Below, piece after piece: positions 29,691-37,390 of a stretch of DNA of 63,045 nucleotides. The notes under the pieces were generated by a model. The model was given only the letters and a program-made list of their open reading frames with translations. It had not been told where the DNA came from and ran no database searches. The translations under genes were made by a program, and so were the position numbers. The stretch's first letter is position 1, and every line of letters begins with the position of its first letter. Source of the stretch: Sphingomonadaceae bacterium (lineage in GTDB: Bacteria > Pseudomonadota > Alphaproteobacteria > Sphingomonadales > Sphingomonadaceae); contig JADLBY010000154.1 in assembly GCA_020847445.1 (NCBI GenBank), forward strand, positions 1 to 63,045, given 5' to 3'.

Positions 29691-31499
29691 CTATCCCCGC
29701 CCCAAAGGCGCACACGCCTCCTCCAGCCACGCTTTTGCATCGCCCTCCAGCTGCGGCCCGACAATTTCGAGTACGCGGGCGTGATAGTCATCCCACCAGC
29801 GCAGTTCGTCGCGGGTCAGCAGGCTGGTGTCGACCAGCGCCTTGTCGATCGGCGCCCAGGTAAGGGTTTCGAAGCCGTAATAGGTGCCTTCGGCGCCCTC
29901 GATCTGCCGTTCTTCGACCAGCACCAGATTTTCGATGCGGATGCCATAGGCACCGGTCTTGTAATACCCCGGCTCGTTCGAAAGGAACATGCCGGGAAGG
30001 AGAACCTCGCCGGTTCCGGCCTGCCCGCCCGCCGATTTGGCGATGCGTTGCGGGCCTTCATGGACCGAAAGAAACGCGCCGACGCCGTGCCCGGTGCCAT
30101 GCGCATAATCGACGCCCGCAGCCCACAGATATTGGCGGGCGAGCACGTCGAGCTGGCTGCCCGCCGTGCCTTCGGGAAAGACCGCGCGGGCAAGCGCGAT
30201 ATGGCCCTTCAGCACGCGGGTGTTGCGGTCCTTCATCTCGGCGGTGGGTTCACCGGGGCCGACCCAAACGGTACGGGTGACATCGGTGGTGCCATCAAGA
30301 TACTGCCCGCCGCTGTCGACCAGATAGATGCTGCCAGGGGCGATGCCGAGGTTCGACTGCTCATCCACGCGGTAATGCGGAAGGGCTGCATGCGGGCCCG
30401 CAGCGGAGATGGTGTCGAAGCTCAGGTCGCGCAGCTTGCCGGTCGCCTCGCGGAAGCTCTGTAGCCTGGCCGCCGCGCTCAGCTCGGTCACGCCCCCCTT
30501 GGGCGCCTCGACGCTGAGCCAGTGGAGGAAGCGGGTGAGCGCCGCGCCGTCGCGTGCCTGCGCCGCCCGGTGCCCCGCCTGTTCGACCGGGTTTTTCTGC
30601 GCCCGCGGGATGACGGTGGGATCGCGCAGCTGCACGACCTCCGCCCCGCCCGCCGCCAGCCTGTCGAATATCGCCGCGACCGCGCGTTCGGGATCGACCG
30701 CAATCCGCTTGCCCTGCATCGCCGACAGCGCCGGGGCAAAGGCGGTGCGCGGGTGCAACCGCACGGCATTCCCCAGAAATGCGCGCACCTCGTCGGTTAT
30801 CTTGTCGGGATCGACATAGAAATCGGCGGTGCCATCGCCGTTGATCACCGCGAAGGAAAGCGCGACCGGGGTGCGCGACACATCCGAGCCGCGAATGTTG
30901 AACGCCCAGGCGACGCTATCGAGTGCGGAAAGGATCGCGCCGTCGAGCTTGCGCTCCGCCAGCCAGTCGGCAATCGCCGCGCGCTTTTCGGCGCTGCCCT
31001 GCCCGCTATATTCCTCACCCAGAACGATCAGCTTGGCCGCCGAAGGATCGGGGCGGCCCGCCCACACCTTGTCGATCGGATTGTCACCGACCGCGACCAG
31101 TTCGGCCCCGACCGAGGCGAGCGCCTTTGCCGCGGCGTCGGCCCAGCCCTTGCTATGCACCCAGGGGTCATAACCGATCCGCGCGCCCTGCTTCGCATTG
31201 TCCTTCAGCCAGTCGGCGACGCTGGTTTGCGGCACCTGGCAATATTGCCAGAGCTTGCCATCGACCTGCTCGCGCACCTGGATGGTATAGCGGCCGTCGA
31301 CGAAGATCGCCGCCTCCTCCGGCAGCACCGCCGCCGTCCCCGCCGATCCGCCAAAGCCCGTCAGCCACGCCAGCCGCTGCGCATATTCGCCGATATATTC
31401 GCTCATATGCTCGTCGCAGATCGGCACGACGAAACCGTCGAGCCGGTCGGTCTTCAGCTGTTCGCGCAGCGCGGAAAGGCGGGCTTCATAGGTGGACAT
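29691..31499 (-). CDS. M24B aminopeptidase P family (Xaa-Pro aminopeptidase)
   Basis: A 602-residue three-domain aminopeptidase P of the eukaryote-like long form. Two creatinase-like N-terminal domains precede the pita-bread domain with the dinuclear metal ligands: LVDSGGQYLDGTTDVTRT (two Asp), HGTGHGVGAFLSVHE (His), NEPGYYKTG (Glu) and a final Glu in RIENLVLV. It removes an N-terminal residue before proline; no signal peptide is present, so it is cytoplasmic. It is divergent from the oligopeptidase B gene across 52 bases, and both act in peptide turnover. Confidence 0.95.
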   Translation of the reverse strand: MSTYEARLSALREQLKTDRLDGFVVPICDEHMSEYIGEYAQRLAWLTGFGGSAGTAAVLPEEAAIFVDGRYTIQVREQVDGKLWQYCQVPQTSVADWLKDNAKQGARIGYDPWVHSKGWADAAAKALASVGAELVAVGDNPIDKVWAGRPDPSAAKLIVLGEEYSGQGSAEKRAAIADWLAERKLDGAILSALDSVAWAFNIRGSDVSRTPVALSFAVINGDGTADFYVDPDKITDEVRAFLGNAVRLHPRTAFAPALSAMQGKRIAVDPERAVAAIFDRLAAGGAEVVQLRDPTVIPRAQKNPVEQAGHRAAQARDGAALTRFLHWLSVEAPKGGVTELSAAARLQSFREATGKLRDLSFDTISAAGPHAALPHYRVDEQSNLGIAPGSIYLVDSGGQYLDGTTDVTRTVWVGPGEPTAEMKDRNTRVLKGHIALARAVFPEGTAGSQLDVLARQYLWAAGVDYAHGTGHGVGAFLSVHEGPQRIAKSAGGQAGTGEVLLPGMFLSNEPGYYKTGAYGIRIENLVLVEERQIEGAEGTYYGFETLTWAPIDKALVDTSLLTRDELRWWDDYHARVLEIVGPQLEGDAKAWLEEACAPLGRG

Positions 31500-31551
31500 G
31501 GCTACTTCCTGAATCTAATTGTCCTCCCCATATAGAGAGGACAGCGCGCAT

Positions 31552-33732
31552 ATGAAACCGCTCCTGAAAATCGGAACCCCGATTGCCCTTTGCCTCAGCG
31601 CCGCACCGGCACTGGCCGACGATACACAGAAAGACAGCATGACCGCCCAACGAGAAAACCCGCACCCCGAAACCGCCATCCAGCCCCCTATGGCCGAAAA
31701 GCGCCCGCATAGCTTCACCGCCCACGGTGTCACGATCAGCGACGACTATCACTGGCTGCGCGATCCCGGCTATCCGAAGGTCGGGAACAAGGAAATTCTC
31801 GCGCATCTGGAGGCCGAGAATGCCTGGTTCGAGGCGCAGATGAAGCCGCAGGCGGCGCTGACCGAAACGATCTTTCAGGAGATGAAGGGGCGGATCAAGG
31901 AGGATGACAGCAGCGTTCCGCAAAAGGATGGCGCCTGGATCTACTGGTCGAAATTCGACGAGGGCGCCCAATATCGCAAGCATTACCGCAAGCCGGTTGC
32001 GGGCGGTGCCGACCAGCTCATCCTCGATGAAAATGCGCTGGCCGAGGGCAAGGACTATTTCCGGCTGGGCGCGGCAGAGATCAGCCCCGACGGCAAACTG
32101 CTCGCTTATGCCTATGACGACAACGGCTCCGAACGCTTCGACCTGCATGTCCGCAACCTCGAAACCGGTGCGGAGCTGGCCGACATCATCCCCGGCACGC
32201 TCTCCGGCATCGTCTGGACGAAGGACAGCAAAGGCCTTGTCTATGGTCTGGCCAACGAGAACTGGCGCACCGACAATGCCCATTATCACCGGCTGGGCGA
32301 CGACCCCAAAAAGGCGAAGCTGCTCTACAAGGAAGCCGATATCGGCTTTGGCGTCGGCGTCGGACTGACCGCGCAGGAAGACTGGATCGTCATCGCCACC
32401 GGCGACAATGTGACCAGCGAAGTGCGGCTCGTCCCCGCCGACAATCCGGCAGCCGAACCGATCCTTATATCCCCGCGCAAGACGGGGCGGCAGTATAGCG
32501 TCGATGTCCGCGACGGGACGCTCTACATCCTGACCAATGATACCCACGTCAATTTCCGTATCGCCACCGCCAGCCTGAGCAACCCAAGCGAATGGAAAAC
32601 GCTGATCGCCGGATCGGACCGGCACTATCTGACCGGGCTGTCGCTGTTCAAGGATTTCTTCGTCACTGAAGGGCGGATCGACGGGCTCGATCAGGTCGAG
32701 GTGCGCCGGTACGATCAACCCGCCAAGGCTGAAACGATCCGCTTTCCCGAGGCAAGCTATGTCGCAGGGCTTGGCGACAATCCCGAATATGACGTGCAAA
32801 AGCTGCGCCTCGATTATGAATCGATGGTCACGCCGGATACGGTGTTCGATTATGAGGTCGCGACGGGCACATTCGAAACGCTGAAGGTGCAGGAAATCCC
32901 TTCGGGTTATGACGCCAGCCAATATGCGACCGAGCGGGTGACGATCACCGCGCGCGATGGTGCCAGGGTGCCGGTATCGATCCTCTACAAAAAGGGTTTC
33001 AAAAAGGATGGCAGCCAGCCGCTCCATCTCTATGCCTATGGCGCTTATGGCTATGCGATGCCGCCGGGGTTCAGCGCCAACCGGCTGTCGATGGTCGACC
33101 GCGGCTTTGCCTATGCCATCGCGCATATCCGCGGCGGCGACGATCTCGGCTATCAATGGTATCTCGACGGCAAGCTGATGAAGCGCACCAATACGTTCAA
33201 CGATTTTGTCGATGCCGGGCGCGCGCTGATCGAGATGGGCTATACCTCGAACGGCAAGCTGACCGCGAGCGGGGGCAGCGCGGGCGGCGAGCTGATGGGC
33301 GCAGTGGTCAACCAGGCACCCGAGCTGTTCGGCGCGGTCGTCGCCCATGTCGCCTTTGTCGATGTGCTCAACACCATGCTCGACAAGGATCTGCCGCTGA
33401 CCCCGGGTGAATGGCCCGAATGGGGCAATCCGATTCTGGACAAGGCGGCGTTCGATTATATCCGCAGCTATAGCCCTTATGACAATGTCACGGCCAAGGC
33501 CTATCCGCCGATGCTGTGGACCGCCGGCCTCAACGACCCGCGCGTCACCTATTGGGAACCCGCCAAGATGGTCGCCAAACTGCGCGCGATGAAGACCGAC
33601 GACAATGTGCTGCTCTTGAAAACCAATATGGGTGCTGGGCATGGCGGCAAATCGGGCCGGTTCGAACGGCTGCACGAAAATGCCGAGGAAGCGGCGTTTC
33701 TGATTTGGCAGTTGGGGTTGGGGGCGAAATGA
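31552..33732 (+). CDS. Oligopeptidase B / S9A prolyl-oligopeptidase family, exported
   Basis: A 726-residue S9A peptidase. MKPLLKIGTPIALCLSAAPALA is a signal peptide, so the enzyme is periplasmic or lipidless exported, unlike E. coli PtrB. A beta-propeller domain (about 80-420) is followed by the hydrolase domain with the nucleophile in ASGGSAGGELMG, the Asp in AGLNDPRV and the His in GAGHGGKSGR. It cleaves oligopeptides after basic or proline residues depending on subfamily; HIRGGDDLGYQWY fits oligopeptidase B. ATG 31552 with AGAGAGGA upstream is preferred over ATG 31519. Its stop overlaps the next start (ATGA). Confidence 0.92.
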   Translation: MKPLLKIGTPIALCLSAAPALADDTQKDSMTAQRENPHPETAIQPPMAEKRPHSFTAHGVTISDDYHWLRDPGYPKVGNKEILAHLEAENAWFEAQMKPQAALTETIFQEMKGRIKEDDSSVPQKDGAWIYWSKFDEGAQYRKHYRKPVAGGADQLILDENALAEGKDYFRLGAAEISPDGKLLAYAYDDNGSERFDLHVRNLETGAELADIIPGTLSGIVWTKDSKGLVYGLANENWRTDNAHYHRLGDDPKKAKLLYKEADIGFGVGVGLTAQEDWIVIATGDNVTSEVRLVPADNPAAEPILISPRKTGRQYSVDVRDGTLYILTNDTHVNFRIATASLSNPSEWKTLIAGSDRHYLTGLSLFKDFFVTEGRIDGLDQVEVRRYDQPAKAETIRFPEASYVAGLGDNPEYDVQKLRLDYESMVTPDTVFDYEVATGTFETLKVQEIPSGYDASQYATERVTITARDGARVPVSILYKKGFKKDGSQPLHLYAYGAYGYAMPPGFSANRLSMVDRGFAYAIAHIRGGDDLGYQWYLDGKLMKRTNTFNDFVDAGRALIEMGYTSNGKLTASGGSAGGELMGAVVNQAPELFGAVVAHVAFVDVLNTMLDKDLPLTPGEWPEWGNPILDKAAFDYIRSYSPYDNVTAKAYPPMLWTAGLNDPRVTYWEPAKMVAKLRAMKTDDNVLLLKTNMGAGHGGKSGRFERLHENAEEAAFLIWQLGLGAK

Positions 33733-34568
33733 CGCAAGTGCTGACCTTCGGACTACTGCTTGAAGCTGCAGGTCTGCACTGCTCCGAGGTCAGGTTGCTC
33801 CGCCATCAGGACAGGAGATATCCGGGTCATGCCTCCCCCTATGTCATGTGGAGAGATGATCGTCGTCGATTTGAGGCGTACCAACAGACTCAGTCCTTCG
33901 CTAACGCGGCTGTTCTGGACGCTCCATATTGGGCTTCATTTGTCGGTCTTCCCGATAGAGAAACATTATTTGTGGGTTTGTATCGAGTAAGCAATGTAGC
34001 GCCGCTTCCGGACGATCGCCGCCATCCCGTGGATGGCAGCCTTGAAGCGGCAGGCAGTTGCAACTTTTACAGGCTGGAATTGTCGGAATCCTTGATCGAG
34101 TTTAGCGGCCGTTTGCTGATTGATTGGGGGGCCGGATACCGCAGCTGGATTCAGCGGGCCGATCGGCGGCCAAAGGCAATCGTCGAGCTTAGAAAGGAAT
34201 TCAGCGAACCGGAGTTTCCGGGCTTTTCTTCCTTTCTATGCCGCCTGTCAGAGATCGACTCAATGCCAAGAGGGTGGTTGTCTGCTCTGAGTTCAACTCG
34301 CGGGGTTTACCTGCTCACATGCCCCAGGACCAGGGAACAGTATGTTGGGTCTGCAGCCGGTTCTGTCGGCTTCATTGGGCGTTGGCGCGATTATGCTTTG
34401 ACCGGACACGGCGGCAACATCGCCTTGAGAAGTCGGGATGCCAGTGACTATCAGATTTCCATTTTGGAAACAGTGGGTTCCGGCGCGACCGAGACTGACA
34501 TTCTGCAACTCGAGGCATTGTGGAAGACCAAACTCCAAAGTCGCGAAATGGGTCTAAATCGCAACTAG
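33729..34568 (+). CDS. GIY-YIG nuclease-domain protein with unknown N-terminal domain
   Basis: A 279-residue protein. The C-terminal part (about 180-279) is a GIY-YIG fold: TRGVYLLTCPRTREQYVGSA supplies the GVY...YVG pair, then RW..Y, GHGGNIAL and a Glu-rich segment LEALWKTKL. The N-terminal 170 residues are not recognised; they contain MWRDDRRRFEAYQQTQSF and many aromatic residues. Bases are less GC-rich than in the flanks, so the gene seems imported. It starts ATGA on the stop of the peptidase gene. It might be a restriction-like, repair or mobile nuclease; not resolved. Confidence 0.8.
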   Translation: MTQVLTFGLLLEAAGLHCSEVRLLRHQDRRYPGHASPYVMWRDDRRRFEAYQQTQSFANAAVLDAPYWASFVGLPDRETLFVGLYRVSNVAPLPDDRRHPVDGSLEAAGSCNFYRLELSESLIEFSGRLLIDWGAGYRSWIQRADRRPKAIVELRKEFSEPEFPGFSSFLCRLSEIDSMPRGWLSALSSTRGVYLLTCPRTREQYVGSAAGSVGFIGRWRDYALTGHGGNIALRSRDASDYQISILETVGSGATETDILQLEALWKTKLQSREMGLNRN

Positions 34569-34619
34569 TGTGTAAATAGATACACATTGATTGACAAGTA
34601 GGTCGGCCATGGCTACCCA
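34569..34619 (+). promoter_or_regulatory. Operator and promoter of hicAB
   Basis: TGTGTA (34569-34574) and TACACA (34581-34586) make a 6-6-6 palindrome. Next, TTGACA at 34591-34596 and TACCCA at 34614-34619, 17 bases apart, resemble a promoter, with the predicted start of transcription at or within a few bases of ATG 34626. The palindrome just upstream of the -35 box would suit HicB or HicAB autoregulation. Confidence 0.5.
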
Positions 34620-34625
34620 TCAAAA

Positions 34626-34826
34626 ATGGAACGCGACAGCAGGCGGATCGTCAAACGGCTTCTGGCCGAGGGCTTTGAGCGGGTCGCGGTAAAGGGATCG
34701 CATCACAAATTCCGCAAAGGCGCTGTGGTGGTTGTGGTGCCGCATCCCAAAAAGGATTTGCCGCTCGGTACAGCGCGCAGCATAGCGCGAATGGCTGGCT
34801 GGCTCGACAAGGAAGAAGGACAATGA
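34626..34826 (+). CDS. hicA: HicA-type mRNA interferase toxin
   Basis: A 66-residue dsRNA-binding-like toxin: ERDSRRIVKRLLAEGFERVA, then the catalytic His in GSHHKFRKG (about 25-33) and VVVPHPKKDLPLGTARSIAR. HicA cleaves mRNA without the ribosome. It is coupled by ATGA to hicB. It lies next to the GIY-YIG gene on the same strand. Confidence 0.93.
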   Translation: MERDSRRIVKRLLAEGFERVAVKGSHHKFRKGAVVVVVPHPKKDLPLGTARSIARMAGWLDKEEGQ

Positions 34827-35215
34827 TCGTCTATCACGCCGTGGTGCACAAGGACGAAGACAGCGCATGGGGGGTGCAATTCCCCGACCTGCCCGGATGC
34901 TTTTCGGCGGCGGACAAGCTTGACGATGTGCTCGCCAATGCCAGTGAAGCGGTGGGGCTGTATCTCGAAGGAGAGAAAGCCCCCAAGCCTTCGCCCATCG
35001 GCAAGATCCGCGCAATGGCAGCGGACGACCTCGCCGAAGGGGCATTTCTGCTGGCCGTGCCCTATCTCACATCAAACAGTCGGCCGACGCGGGTGAATAT
35101 CTCGCTGGAGCGCGGAATGCTCGATGCGATCGATACTGCAGCCGCAAGCCGCAAGCTTACCCGCAGCGCCTTTCTGGCAGAAGCTGCGCGCAATGAAATT
35201 GAGGGGCGGCATTGA
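34823..35215 (+). CDS. hicB: HicB-type antitoxin with ribbon-helix-helix C-terminus
   Basis: A 130-residue antitoxin. The N-terminal partially degraded RNase H fold begins MIVYHAVVHKDEDSAWGVQF and has the PDLPGCFSAADKLDDVLANA core. A C-terminal DNA-binding ribbon-helix-helix is seen as RVNISLERGMLDAIDTAAAS with SRKLTRSAFL. The pair is complete. The stop TGA overlaps the following TTG start. Confidence 0.93.
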   Translation: MIVYHAVVHKDEDSAWGVQFPDLPGCFSAADKLDDVLANASEAVGLYLEGEKAPKPSPIGKIRAMAADDLAEGAFLLAVPYLTSNSRPTRVNISLERGMLDAIDTAAASRKLTRSAFLAEAARNEIEGRH

Positions 35216-35604
35216 CCCCCTTCACCCTCCAATTCACCGCCACCGCCGCCGACATCGACGAGCTGGGCCATGTCAACAATGCCGTCTGGGTGCGGTGGAT
35301 TCAGGATATGGCGACCGCGCATTGGAACGCCACCGCCGCGCCCGAACATATTGCCGCCTATATCTGGGTCGTGACCCGGCACGAGATCGACTATCGCGGC
35401 AATGTGGCGCTGGGGGAGAGGGTGACGGCAAGAACATGGATCGAAAAACCGCCCAGGGGCGCGCAGTTCGACCGGCGGGTCGAATTTGTGAATGCAGGCG
35501 GTAAAGTCATCGTCAGCGCGAACACCACATGGGCGCTGCTCGACCGGGCCTCGGGGCGGCTGATGCGCGTACCGGCAGAGGTGGCCGCACCGTTTCTGCC
35601 CTAG
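35212..35604 (+). CDS. Acyl-CoA thioesterase (4HBT hotdog fold)
   Basis: A 130-residue hotdog-fold enzyme. The signature LGHVNNAVWVRWIQDMA at about 19-35 has the Asp/His context of the YbgC/FadM-type 4-hydroxybenzoyl-CoA thioesterase family; the N-terminal Asp in ATAADIDELGH is the likely catalytic acid. It hydrolyses acyl-CoA; the substrate is unknown. It starts with TTG as TTGA overlapping hicB, so it is cotranscribed with the toxin pair, although its high GC suggests it is a resident gene. Confidence 0.88.
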   Translation: MTPFTLQFTATAADIDELGHVNNAVWVRWIQDMATAHWNATAAPEHIAAYIWVVTRHEIDYRGNVALGERVTARTWIEKPPRGAQFDRRVEFVNAGGKVIVSANTTWALLDRASGRLMRVPAEVAAPFLP

Positions 35605-35672
35605 AGCCTGTCCTGCTTAGTTGGAGGCATCGTCATCGCGTCAGGAAAGCCGCTGGATAGGACAGGCTCTAG
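35601..35672. repeat. Inverted repeat between convergent genes
   Basis: CTAGAGCCTGTCCT at 35601-35614 and AGGACAGGCTCTAG at 35659-35672 are perfect 14-base inverted arms with 44 bases between. The left arm includes the stop of the thioesterase gene, and the right arm ends just before the yceD stop. It may end transcription from both sides or be a relic of an insertion element; it lacks a T-run. Confidence 0.75.
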
Positions 35673-35673
35673 C

Positions 35674-36234
35674 CTATTTCTTTTCCAGCTTTTCCCTGAG
35701 CGCGGCGAGCGCGCCGAAAGGCCCCGCCTCGCCTTCCTCCTTGACGCCTGCGGCCTTCAGCGCGGCGTCGGCATCGGGGCTGCGCGGAAAGGGATCGAGC
35801 GCGAGCGCGAAGCTTTCGGCCACGGCTTCGCCCAGATCGATCGCGCGGCCATCGTGGAACAGCGTGTCGCAATCATCGGCGTCGAGTTCGACCTCGGCGT
35901 CGGCGGCATCGGCGGCATCGGCGGCATCATGGCCCGCTTCGGCGACAAAACGGATGCGGAAATCTTCCTCGATCCGCGCGGGCACCGGCTCCCCGCTCGC
36001 CACACAGGCCTGCTGCGCCTCGCCGCGCAACCGGCCCTCGACCAGATAGCCCGCACCGTCGGGGTGCAGCGTCACATCGGCCTCGAGCCGGTCGAGCGCA
36101 AGCAGCCCGAAACGGCGGGCGAGCGCGGCCCGTTCGCCTGCGTCGGCAACCAGGTGACGCGGCCGGGTTGCCGCACCGATTTCCGATAGCGGAACGGCGC
36201 GGCTGAATTCGGGGGTGGCAGGCGCGTTCACCAT
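35674..36234 (-). CDS. yceD: YceD family protein (DUF177), 23S rRNA accumulation
   Basis: A 186-residue DUF177/YceD protein. Seen are FSRAVPLSEIG at the N-terminus, VTLHPDGAGYLVEGRLRGEA with a Cys in QQACVAS, and DDCDTLFHDGRAIDLGEAVAE. An acidic run of Ala-Asp repeats is encoded by nine-base GC-rich units near 35900. YceD is linked with 23S rRNA maturation and is usually near rpmF, which is not present here. ATG 36234 fits best since GGAGG is six bases before it; ATG 36240 abuts it. Its start overlaps the bc1 chaperone stop. Confidence 0.88.
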   Translation of the reverse strand: MVNAPATPEFSRAVPLSEIGAATRPRHLVADAGERAALARRFGLLALDRLEADVTLHPDGAGYLVEGRLRGEAQQACVASGEPVPARIEEDFRIRFVAEAGHDAADAADAADAEVELDADDCDTLFHDGRAIDLGEAVAESFALALDPFPRSPDADAALKAAGVKEEGEAGPFGALAALREKLEKK

Positions 36235-36761
36235 TTGCATCCTCCGGCAACCAGGGTTGAGGCATCACATAGCGCAAGCTGCGCCGAAAGCCCTCGCAGT
36301 CCCGCCACGACATGGTCGATCTGTTCGGCCGCCGGATTTGCATCGGCATAAAGATTGCGCCTGATCGCCGCCGCCAGCATGCCGTTATCGGTTCCGTCCG
36401 CCAAAGCCTCCCGATACGCGCCCAGCCTGCCGCCAAAGGCGCCCATCAGCCGGCCGACCCGTTTGCCGACCACCATGTCGCCCACGCCGAATTCGCGCAG
36501 TTGTGCGTCCATATCGTCGACGAATATTTCGGTGAGGAAGGCCATGGCGGCGGCCTGGGACGGATCCGATTCGAGCCGGATCAGGGTAAGCGCGAGCAGC
36601 GCCGAGACCATTTCGAAGCGCCCATCGATGGAATCGGGAACGCCGCCTTGCAGATACCAGTGCGGCTGGCGCGCATGGGCGACGACCTGCTGGTAAAGCG
36701 GGCGCAGCGCCTCGCGCGGGTCGGGCTGGCCGGGGCCGAACAGGCGGCGTAGTAACGACAC
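36228..36761 (-). CDS. Ubiquinol-cytochrome c chaperone (CBP3/UQCC1 type)
   Basis: A 177-residue all-helical protein of the ubiquinol-cyt c chaperone family, which helps cytochrome b assembly into the bc1 complex. Conserved blocks: LYQQVVAHARQPHWYLQ, DGRFEMVSALLALTLIRLE, FVDDMDAQLREFGVGDMVVG and GAFGGRLGAYREAL. GTG 36761 gives VSLLRRLFGPG as the usual start; the open frame to 36797 is longer by 12 codons. It forms a two-gene unit with yceD, overlapping by seven bases. Confidence 0.92.
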   Translation of the reverse strand: MSLLRRLFGPGQPDPREALRPLYQQVVAHARQPHWYLQGGVPDSIDGRFEMVSALLALTLIRLESDPSQAAAMAFLTEIFVDDMDAQLREFGVGDMVVGKRVGRLMGAFGGRLGAYREALADGTDNGMLAAAIRRNLYADANPAAEQIDHVVAGLRGLSAQLALCDASTLVAGGCKW

Positions 36762-36830
36762 GGTGACTTGATAACTCCCGATCTGGCGGCGGCGCAATCA
36801 TGCTCATCCGCGGTTCATTTCGCGATGGAT

Positions 36831-36863
36831 ATTGCCATTGCCGCCCAAGGATGCAATGGCAAT
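36831..36863. promoter_or_regulatory. Inverted repeat in the bamE leader
   Basis: ATTGCCATTGC (36831-36841) and GCAATGGCAAT (36853-36863) are perfect 11-base arms around an 11-base loop. The site lies in the 130-base spacer between the divergent chaperone and bamE starts, 28 bases upstream of ATG 36892. It could be an operator for the divergent pair or a hairpin in the bamE 5' leader. Confidence 0.5.
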
Positions 36864-36891
36864 GCCGTTTCCAGTCAATAAAGGCCCCAAC

Positions 36892-37380
36892 ATGCCGAAG
36901 ACCCCGATTTCAACCGCCCTGAAACTTGCCGCACTCGCAGGGACGGCGCTTTTGGTGCAGGGCTGCACCCAGTTTCGCGGGCATCAGGGCTATATCGGCG
37001 ACAGCACGTTGATTTCCTCGGTGCAGGCCGGCGTCGACAACAAGGAGTCGGTGCAGGGCACGCTGGGCCGCCCGACCTTCACCGGGCAGTTCGGCGGTAA
37101 TGACTGGTATTATTTTGCACGCGACACCAAACAGCTCGCCTTCCGCAACCCGCGCCCTACGGCGCAAACCATCCTGCATATCCAGTTCGACAATGCGGGC
37201 AATGTTGTCGCGGTGAACCAGAGGGGCATGGAAAATATCGTCCAGCTGAGCCCCGAGGGCGACAAGACGCCCACGCTTGGCCGCAACACCAGCTTCTTTG
37301 AAGAACTGTTCGGCAATATCGGTGCGGTCGGCGCACCCGGCGCCGGAACCGGTCAGGGCAGCTCGGGCGGCCGCCCCTGA
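36892..37380 (+). CDS. bamE: Outer membrane protein assembly factor BamE (SmpA/OmlA)
   Basis: A 162-residue lipoprotein: signal peptide with lipobox LVQGC (Cys23 or close), then the SmpA/OmlA fold GYIGDSTLISSVQAGVDN, SVQGTLGRPTFTG and DWYYFARDTKQLAF, and a Gly/Ser-rich tail (GAPGAGTGQGSSGGRP). BamE stabilises the BamA-BamD complex that inserts outer-membrane proteins. ATG 36892 begins the signal peptide; the frame open to 36832 crosses the inverted repeat. In many alphaproteobacteria this gene is divergent from the bc1 chaperone, as here. Confidence 0.93.
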   Translation: MPKTPISTALKLAALAGTALLVQGCTQFRGHQGYIGDSTLISSVQAGVDNKESVQGTLGRPTFTGQFGGNDWYYFARDTKQLAFRNPRPTAQTILHIQFDNAGNVVAVNQRGMENIVQLSPEGDKTPTLGRNTSFFEELFGNIGAVGAPGAGTGQGSSGGRP

Positions 37381-37390
37381 TCGATCGCGC

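Noticed and set aside
31486-33675. A 729-codon open frame on the minus strand
   Set aside because: Antisense of the oligopeptidase B gene; no domain visible and no ribosome site.
35890-35932. Tandem nine-base GC-rich units as a regulatory repeat
   Set aside because: They lie in frame within yceD and encode an Ala-Asp run, so they are best seen as coding microsatellite.
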